Shown here: positions 58,380-64,000 of the stretch, piece after piece
Layout: every line of letters begins with the position of its first letter
Numbering within the stretch: position 1 is the first letter of the stretch
From: Nitratidesulfovibrio sp.
GTDB lineage: Bacteria > Desulfobacterota > Desulfovibrionia > Desulfovibrionales > Desulfovibrionaceae
DNA: 64,000 nt
Direction of reading: 5' to 3'
NCBI RefSeq assembly: GCF_040373385.1
Contig: NZ_JBDXXH010000006.1
Coordinates: 124,001-188,000 of the forward strand
Made by a program: the position numbers and the translations under genes
The notes under the pieces: model-generated
Told to the model about the DNA's origin: nothing
Database searches by the model: none
The model's input: the letters and a program-made list of their open reading frames with translations, nothing else

Positions 58380-60434
58380 ATGGTCTCGCAGAGCATCCGT
58401 ACGACCATGCTCATCATCATTGCCGGCGTTGTATTGCTGATACAATCGGCGCTGGTCGTGGTGGTGGCGAAAACCGGCTATGACGACGGACTGACGGAAA
58501 AGAAGCGCGAAATGCGCCTGATGGCTGAAACCATTTCCAAGTCGGTCTCGGATTTCGGCCTGCGTCAAGTGGACATGATGCGCGGGGCATCAAAGGTGCC
58601 GGTGCTGCGCCAGTTCCTGCAGGGCGATACCTCGCTCGAAGGGGCAGCGACGGAAGTGATCAACGCCATGTCGCAGGCAGCGCCTGGGGTAAACACCTAC
58701 TACCTGTTCAACGCCCAGGGCAGCCAGGTCATCCTGCGCACCCAGGGCAAGGCAGGCAAGCCCAACCATCTGGCCGACCGCGAATACATCAAGGCGACCC
58801 TGGCCGGGAAGGAAGGCTACAGTTCCTCCCCGACCAAAAGCCTGGCCACCGGCAAGCTCATCGTCAGCGTCACCGCTCCCATCTTCGACGAGTCCGGCCG
58901 GGTGCTGGGCGGCGTGGGCATGTCCTACGCCATCGACGGGCTGGTGGATAACTACATCGACACCGTAAAGATTGGCGACACCGGGCGCCCCTTCTTTCTT
59001 TCGCCCAAGGGGGTGGTCATCGGCCACCCCGATGACGCCATGATCCTCAAGGACATTTCCGGCGACGCCGGCGTGGCCCAGATGATCGCCGCGCCCGACG
59101 GCCAGTCCACCATCACGCGCGACGGGCGCGAGGTGATGCAGACCTGGACCCGCGTGCCCAACTGGACGTGGATACTGGGCATTACCATGGACATGGACGA
59201 AATCGCCGCGCCCGCCGTGGCCCAGCGCAACTACATGATCGCCATGGGCATCGCGGCCATGGCTGCACTCATCGCGGTCAGCCTGTTCGCCCTCGACCGC
59301 ATCGCCGTGCGCCCCATCAAGAAGCTGGAAGGATACGCCTCCACCGTGGCGGCAGGCAATCTGGACGACACTCTTGACCTTGCGCAGCGCAACGAAATCG
59401 GCAAGCTGGCCGACAGCCTGCGCACCATGGTGACCAGCCTCAAGGGCAAGATCGCCGAGGCCGACGAAAAGACCCGCATGGCCAACGAGGAATCGGCCCG
59501 GGCAGCCAGGGCCGGACGCGAGGCCGAAGAAGCCCGCGCCGCCGCCGTACGCGCCCGCGCCGAAGGCATGCTGCAAGCGGCCGCCAAGCTGGAAAGCGTG
59601 GTGGAAATCGTCACCTCCGCCTCGGAGGAACTTTCCGCTCAGGTCGAACAGTCCAGCAAGGGCGCGGAAAGCCAGAGCGCCCGCGTGGGCGAGACGGCCA
59701 CCGCCATGGAAGAAATGAACGCCACGGTGCTGGAAGTGGCGCGCAATGCCTCCCAGGCCGCGGAATCCGCCGAGAACGCCAAGGGCAGGGCCGAAAACGG
59801 CGCCACCCTGGTCACCGACGTGGTGCGCAGCATCGCGGACGCGCAGACCCAGGCGCTGTCCCTCAAGACGGACATGCAGAGCCTGGGCACGCAGGCCGAA
59901 GGCATCGGCCAGGTCATGAACGTGATCACCGACATCGCCGACCAGACCAACCTGCTGGCGCTGAACGCGGCCATCGAGGCGGCCCGCGCCGGTGACGCCG
60001 GACGCGGCTTTGCCGTGGTGGCCGACGAGGTGCGCAAACTGGCCGAAAAGACCATGAACGCCACCCGCGAGGTGGGCGACGCCATCCGCAACATCCAGCA
60101 CGGCACCCGCCGCAACATCGACAACGTGGAGCAGGCGGTGCAGCTCATCGATACCGCCACCGGCCTCGCCAACAAGTCGGGCGAAGCGCTGCAATCCATC
60201 GTGCAACTGGTGGAAGTTACCTCGGAGCAGGTGCGCTCCATCGCCACGGCGGCGGAACAGCAGTCCGCCACCAGCGAGGAGATCAACCATTCCATCGAGG
60301 ACATCAGCCGCATTTCTGCGGAAACCTCCGACGCCATGCGCCAGTCGTCCGTGGCCGTCACCGAACTGGCCCGCCAGTCGCAGGAGATGAAGACCGTCAT
60401 CGACGGCATGAAGCGCGAGGCCACGACCGCGTAG
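58380..60434 (+). CDS. Methyl-accepting chemotaxis protein with Cache sensor
   Basis: A 684-residue chemoreceptor. One helix (about 9-32), a periplasmic double-Cache-like domain (about 35-275, with [16 protein letters not shown] and [20 protein letters not shown]), a second helix (about 285-305), HAMP ([22 protein letters not shown]) and a signalling domain follow in order. The hairpin tip reads [38 protein letters not shown], the universal MCP signature. The start at 58380 is preferred because GGGAG lies nine bases upstream; it abuts the alternative ATG at 58371. Cache ligands are usually small organic acids or amino acids. Confidence 0.93.
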   Translation: MVSQSIRTTMLIIIAGVVLLIQSALVVVVAKTGYDDGLTEKKREMRLMAETISKSVSDFGLRQVDMMRGASKVPVLRQFLQGDTSLEGAATEVINAMSQAAPGVNTYYLFNAQGSQVILRTQGKAGKPNHLADREYIKATLAGKEGYSSSPTKSLATGKLIVSVTAPIFDESGRVLGGVGMSYAIDGLVDNYIDTVKIGDTGRPFFLSPKGVVIGHPDDAMILKDISGDAGVAQMIAAPDGQSTITRDGREVMQTWTRVPNWTWILGITMDMDEIAAPAVAQRNYMIAMGIAAMAALIAVSLFALDRIAVRPIKKLEGYASTVAAGNLDDTLDLAQRNEIGKLADSLRTMVTSLKGKIAEADEKTRMANEESARAARAGREAEEARAAAVRARAEGMLQAAAKLESVVEIVTSASEELSAQVEQSSKGAESQSARVGETATAMEEMNATVLEVARNASQAAESAENAKGRAENGATLVTDVVRSIADAQTQALSLKTDMQSLGTQAEGIGQVMNVITDIADQTNLLALNAAIEAARAGDAGRGFAVVADEVRKLAEKTMNATREVGDAIRNIQHGTRRNIDNVEQAVQLIDTATGLANKSGEALQSIVQLVEVTSEQVRSIATAAEQQSATSEEINHSIEDISRISAETSDAMRQSSVAVTELARQSQEMKTVIDGMKREATTA

Positions 60435-60511
60435 CTGGCACGCGGCACGCAGGACGCGGCACACCGGACGGTTGCCGCCAAACGTGCCGATGCACTGCCA
60501 ATGCACAGGCA

Positions 60512-60547
60512 GGGCCGGAACGGCGTACGCGCCATTCCGGCCCTTTT
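60512..60547 (+). terminator. Terminator of the chemoreceptor gene
   Basis: A GGGCCGGAA/TTCCGGCCC stem with a 14-nt loop is followed by TTTT, about 80 bp after the stop. Confidence 0.85.
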
Positions 60548-60597
60548 GCGTCCCCGCTGGCGGTGCCCCTGCCGAAACCGCCGGGGGGCCGTACCGT

Positions 60598-60655
60598 CGC
60601 TTCCGACGCTTCCGACACTTCTGCCCGCTTCCGACGCTTCCGCCCGCTTCCGACT
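60598..60655. repeat. CGCTTCCGA direct repeats
   Basis: Several full and partial copies of CGCTTCCGA run head to tail or with 1-2 intervening units upstream of the EF-hand gene. Confidence 0.75.
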
Positions 60656-60756
60656 GTTGACCAACACCGCCACGGGCCTATACATGGCGGTACGGAGCGC
60701 GCGCACGCCACCCGACAGCGCACCCGCACCGCAACCCGAAGCCCGCAGGAGGCACC

Positions 60757-61098
60757 ATGAAACGCATCATCCCGGCAGCCATCATGCTGCTGTGCGCCGC
60801 CACGGCCCAGGCCGACGACAAGTTCTCCGCCATGGACAAGGATGGCAACGCCAGCGTGACCTGGGAGGAATTTTCCGCCGGGTTCCCGCAGATGAAGAAG
60901 CCCGCCTTCGACGCCATCGACACCGACGCCAACGGCGCCCTTACCCACGAGGAATGGGACGCCTTCCGCGCCCACCACGGCCAGGGCGGCATGGGCATGG
61001 GCGGCGGCATGGGCCCCAAGGACGGGCAAGACACCACCATGCCCAAGGGCATGGGCGGCATGGGGTCCGCCCCGCTCATCCAGCCCCCCGCCAAGTAG
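60757..61098 (+). CDS. Small secreted EF-hand protein
   Basis: A 113-residue exported protein. The signal peptide (about 1-19, cut after AQA) is followed by two canonical 12-residue EF-hand loops at 27-38 (DKDGNASVTWEE) and 55-66 (DTDANGALTHEE), each with Asp/Asn at positions 1, 3 and 5 and Glu at 12. The remainder is a Met/Gly-rich tail ending in Pro. It should bind Ca2+ in the periplasm. Its partner is unknown. GGAGG lies nine bases before the ATG, and a terminator follows, so it is a one-gene unit. Confidence 0.85.
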   Translation: MKRIIPAAIMLLCAATAQADDKFSAMDKDGNASVTWEEFSAGFPQMKKPAFDAIDTDANGALTHEEWDAFRAHHGQGGMGMGGGMGPKDGQDTTMPKGMGGMGSAPLIQPPAK

Positions 61099-61146
61099 CC
61101 GCCCCCGCGCTACCACGGTGCAACGGCACCCCCCTTGAAATGCGAT

Positions 61147-61175
61147 ACGGGCCGGTAGTTACCGGCCCGTTTCCT
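61147..61175 (+). terminator. Terminator of the EF-hand gene
   Basis: ACGGGCCGGTA and TACCGGCCCGT form a stem with a very small loop, followed by TTCCTTTCC, 49 bp after the stop. Confidence 0.7.
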
Positions 61176-61262
61176 TTCCTGCGGCAAACCAGCGCGCCTG
61201 CCCGTTCCGCACGGCCCGCCTTCCACCGGCGCACCGGCCCAAAAAACCGCCGGGCACCGTGG

Positions 61263-64000
61263 CTACGCCATTTCTCCCGAATCCGGTCCGGCGTCCGATT
61301 CCGCATCCGGTCCTGTGCCCGGTCCGGCCCCCGATCCGGCACCCGATGCGGCACCCGCATCTTCCTCCGCTGACAACGCGCCGCGCTGCATCTTGCGCAG
61401 TTCGTGCTCCAACTGGTTCAAGGCATCCATCAGCAGCATGAACACCGGGCGCGTTTCTTCCGCGCCGGTGGACCGGGTGCGCAGTTCCATCCGCTCGGCC
61501 ATCTGGCGCACCCGTTCGGCGCCGATGGCCTCCGCCTCCAGGCGCAACAGGTGTGACAGGGCGAGAAGCTCCACCCGGCTGCCCCGGTCCATGGCCGACC
61601 ACAGGCTTTCGCGCAGCGTGCCCGACTGGCGCAGGAAGCGCAGCGAAGCCTCGTCGCCGCCCACAAGCAGCGTGGCCTCGTTGAACACCGGCACTTCGTC
61701 CACCGGCGCGGGCGCCGACCGGCGCAAGGCATCCTCTCCGGCACCGCCCACCATGTCTTCCACGGCGGCCAGCAGCGTCTTCAACCGTACCGGCTTCAGG
61801 GCCACGGACACCCCGCCAGCGGCATCCAGCGCGGGGTGGTCCACTCCGGCGGGGTCGCCGGTCATGAACAGCACCGGCACGTCGGCGGGGGTGGCCGCAT
61901 CGGTCAGGCGGCGCAGGGCGCGCACCACGTCGGCCCCGTCCATGTCGCGCGGATGCGCGTCGGTGATGACCAAGTCGAAACGCCGCACGCGCGCCGCCTC
62001 CAGCGCCTCGCGCCCGGCGGCGGCCGTCACCGGGTGGTGCCCGCCGCGTGACAGGGCGCGGCTGACGGCGTGGCGGTTCACGTCGTCCGATTCCACCAGC
62101 AACACCTGCAACGATTCACTGGCCGTGGGGCAGGGCGGCCGGGGCGGCCGGGGCGGCCAGGGCGGCCGGGGCGGCCAGGGCGGGGTGACACGGGCCACCC
62201 CCGGCGCGCTGCCGCGCCAGGCGGCCCCCGAGGCGTGTTCCATCACCTGTGGCGGGGCGGAAACATCCGCATCCGGTTGACCGCCCGTCGCCGAGGCGGC
62301 GTGCACGCCCGCCTCGCATGTACCGAAAGGCAACAGCACGCGAAAGGTGCTGCCCTGCCCCGGCATGCTGTCCAGCACGATGTGGCCGCCCATCATGTCC
62401 GTGAACTTGCGGCAGATGGCAAGCCCAAGGCCAGAGCCGCCATAGCGCCGCGCGGTGGAGGCATCCGCCTGCCGGAAATTCTCGAAAATCAGGTCGTGCT
62501 TGTCGCCCGGAATGCCGATGCCCGTATCGCGCACCGAAAAACACAGCCACTGCGTGTCGCCGTGCGGGTGCATCCTCGGGGACATTTCCGAAGGCCTGTC
62601 CGGAAACATGCCCGACAGGCTCGACATAACTGACAGGCCCGCATCCCGCGCGGCACGCGTGCCGCCACCAGCCATATCGGGCGCATTGGGCGCAGCGGGC
62701 CCCTCCGCCACGCCCCCCACGGCCGGAGCATGCCCCATCTCGGCTTCACCCGGCGGTTCCGCCCGGCAAACCACCACATGCACCCCACCTTCGTCGGTGA
62801 ACTTGATCGCGTTGCTGATGAAGTTCACCAGCACCTGGCGCAGCCTGCCGGGGTCGCCGCGCAGGTGGCGGGGCACGTCGCGGTCGATGTGCAGGGTCAG
62901 GGACAGGCCCTTGCGCTCCGCCGTGTGGCCCATGACGCGCATCACCCCGCGCACCAGCCGCGCCGGGGCGAAATCGATGCACTCCAACCGCAGCTTGCCC
63001 GCCTCCACCCGCGAAAGATCCAGCAGGTCGTTGACGATGCCCAGCAACGCCTCTGCCGAAACCAGCGCGGCGCGCAGGTTCTCGGCCACGTCAGCAGGCA
63101 GGTGCTCTTGCAATGAAAGTTCGGTCAGGCCGATGATGGCGTTGAGCGGGGTGCGTATCTCGTGGCTCATGTTGGCCAGGAACTCGCTCTTGGCCCGGCT
63201 GGCTTCCTCCAGCCCGCGCGCCGATTCGGCCAGGGCCTGTTCCGTCCTGCGGCGCTCCAGCGCGGCGCCGATGATCTCGCCCGCCGTTTGCAGGAACTTG
63301 AGATCCACCGATTCCCACACCCTCGGCCTGCGGGTGTCGTCAAAGCCGATGAACCCGTACCATCGTCCCTGCGCCACGATGGGCAGCACCAGCAGTGACC
63401 GGATGCCCTGCGATTGCAGGACCACCCGCTCCGACTCGGGAAAGGTTGCCACCGGCCCCCGAATCACCCGGCCCGCCTCCAGTTCCTGCCCCCAGCGGGG
63501 AATGACGGTGGCGTAGGGCACGTCGCGCAGCAACGGGTTGTCGATCTGGGGCGGCACCCCCGGCGCGCACCGTTCGTAGCGTTGCGAGCAGCAACGGTTG
63601 CCTTGCGCGTCCTCGTGGTTCTCGAAAATGTACACCCGGCAGGCCCCGGCAGCCTCGCGCAGGCTTTCCAGCACCACGAGCAGCGTGTCGTCGGCGCAGG
63701 GGCGCGCCAGAAGGTCGCGCGCGCAGGTGGACAGCACCCGGTCGTACAGCAGGCGCAACTGCATCTCGTTGCGGGTGCGCACCCGCTCCGAAATGTCGCG
63801 CGCCACCGCCACGATAAGATCCCCGCGCGAGGAATGCCATGCGCTGGTGCTGAGTTCCACGGGCACCAGGGTGCCGTCGCCCCGGCAGTAGCGTGCCTCC
63901 TGGTCCAGCAGCGGCGTGCCGCTGAGCACGGTGCGCGATATTTCCAGACAGCGGTCGCGGGTAAGGGTGGGGTTGATGTCGCAGGGGCCCATGGTCAGCA
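61263..64000 (-). CDS. Hybrid sensor histidine kinase (5' end outside window)
   Basis: A partial protein of over 910 residues; the frame stays open to base 64000. Order: the end of a PAS/PAC domain (RYCRGDGTLVPVELSTSAW), a GAF-like domain (SLLVLPIVAQGRWYGFIGFDD), HisKA (LANMSHEIRTPLNAIIGLTEL with the phospho-His), HATPase (NFISNAIKF, DTGIGI, GGSGLGL), a receiver (LVITDAHPRDMDG with the phospho-Asp, LKP with Lys) and a divergent Hpt-like tail (ALSHLLRLEAEAIGAERV). The ATPase domain holds an 80-residue low-complexity insertion between the N and G1 boxes. A Pro/Trp/Arg-rich linker made of 9-bp repeats precedes the receiver. The input signal is unknown. Confidence 0.9.
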   Translation of the reverse strand, partial: LTMGPCDINPTLTRDRCLEISRTVLSGTPLLDQEARYCRGDGTLVPVELSTSAWHSSRGDLIVAVARDISERVRTRNEMQLRLLYDRVLSTCARDLLARPCADDTLLVVLESLREAAGACRVYIFENHEDAQGNRCCSQRYERCAPGVPPQIDNPLLRDVPYATVIPRWGQELEAGRVIRGPVATFPESERVVLQSQGIRSLLVLPIVAQGRWYGFIGFDDTRRPRVWESVDLKFLQTAGEIIGAALERRRTEQALAESARGLEEASRAKSEFLANMSHEIRTPLNAIIGLTELSLQEHLPADVAENLRAALVSAEALLGIVNDLLDLSRVEAGKLRLECIDFAPARLVRGVMRVMGHTAERKGLSLTLHIDRDVPRHLRGDPGRLRQVLVNFISNAIKFTDEGGVHVVVCRAEPPGEAEMGHAPAVGGVAEGPAAPNAPDMAGGGTRAARDAGLSVMSSLSGMFPDRPSEMSPRMHPHGDTQWLCFSVRDTGIGIPGDKHDLIFENFRQADASTARRYGGSGLGLAICRKFTDMMGGHIVLDSMPGQGSTFRVLLPFGTCEAGVHAASATGGQPDADVSAPPQVMEHASGAAWRGSAPGVARVTPPWPPRPPWPPRPPRPPCPTASESLQVLLVESDDVNRHAVSRALSRGGHHPVTAAAGREALEAARVRRFDLVITDAHPRDMDGADVVRALRRLTDAATPADVPVLFMTGDPAGVDHPALDAAGGVSVALKPVRLKTLLAAVEDMVGGAGEDALRRSAPAPVDEVPVFNEATLLVGGDEASLRFLRQSGTLRESLWSAMDRGSRVELLALSHLLRLEAEAIGAERVRQMAERMELRTRSTGAEETRPVFMLLMDALNQLEHELRKMQRGALSAEEDAGAASGAGSGAGPGTGPDAESDAGPDSGEMA
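62134..62183 (-). repeat. 9-bp repeats in the hybrid kinase linker
   Basis: Five or six units of GGCGGCCGG or GGCGGCCAG, read on the minus strand, encode a PPWPPRPPWPPRPP linker between the kinase and receiver domains. Confidence 0.88.

Larger units (their letters stand above)
60435..60756. other. Gap between the chemoreceptor and the EF-hand gene
   Basis: About 320 bp. It holds the chemoreceptor terminator (60512-60547) and short CGCTTCCGA repeats (60598-60655). Nothing else was recognised. Confidence 0.6.

Overview
This 64 kb, very GC-rich window looks like a chromosomal segment of a sulfate-reducing Desulfovibrionaceae bacterium of the Desulfovibrio/Nitratidesulfovibrio vulgaris type. That assignment is inferred from gene content and from remembered similarity in gene order (lysS-lolC-lolD-bamA ... 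skp-lpxD-fabZ-lpxA-lpxI), not from a search. The cell is clearly Gram-negative: the window holds Bam, Lol and lipid A genes, an O-antigen-ligase-type protein and PpiD. Most long open frames antisense to real genes are GC-driven shadows and are omitted.

Layout. (1) 1-2.8 kb: a purine-type lipoprotein (partial) with a xanthine/guanine phosphoribosyltransferase, then an AraC regulator divergent from a small cysteine-rich PAS protein. (2) 2.9-11.3 kb, minus strand: glnB-amtB with two tandem terminators, a PpiD-like foldase, an aconitase and a sigma54 activator with a degenerate receiver. (3) 11.6-25.0 kb, plus strand: eleven co-directional genes. Four glycosyltransferases, an O-antigen ligase-like protein and a CobD-like PLP enzyme come first, followed by a VTC-domain protein and a tandemly duplicated DUF4956-CotH gene pair. 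(4) 25.1-34.1 kb: an HDOD protein, a GAF-sigma54 activator preceded by three 12-bp palindromes, a flavin reductase-like protein, a NifX-like protein, thiM-thiE, and a MocR-type regulator divergent from a PNPOx-like flavoprotein. (5) 34.2-48.7 kb, minus strand: the envelope biogenesis locus from lysS to an aminotransferase. (6) 48.9-58.1 kb: two apparently identical tRNA-Asn genes, each with the same terminator, bracket a block of transporters (YeiH family, P-type ATPase, NhaA) plus a radical SAM protein and a membrane methyltransferase. (7) 58.4-64 kb: a chemoreceptor, a small EF-hand protein and a partial hybrid histidine kinase.

The region of greatest interest is 19.1-25.0 kb. A VTC protein (the polyphosphate-polymerase fold) sits beside two DUF4956-CotH kinase pairs. 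The two DUF4956 genes encode identical proteins and lie in a 761-bp repeat in which I see only one base difference, while their partner CotH kinases have clearly diverged. One CotH also carries a collagen-like Gly-X-Y tract before its membrane anchor. Immediately downstream of surface-glycan genes, this suggests an envelope phosphorylation or phosphate-polymer module, but the activity is inference. Short tandem repeats of 9-14 bp occur repeatedly in the gaps and in two coding linkers, which points to active repeat expansion in this genome.
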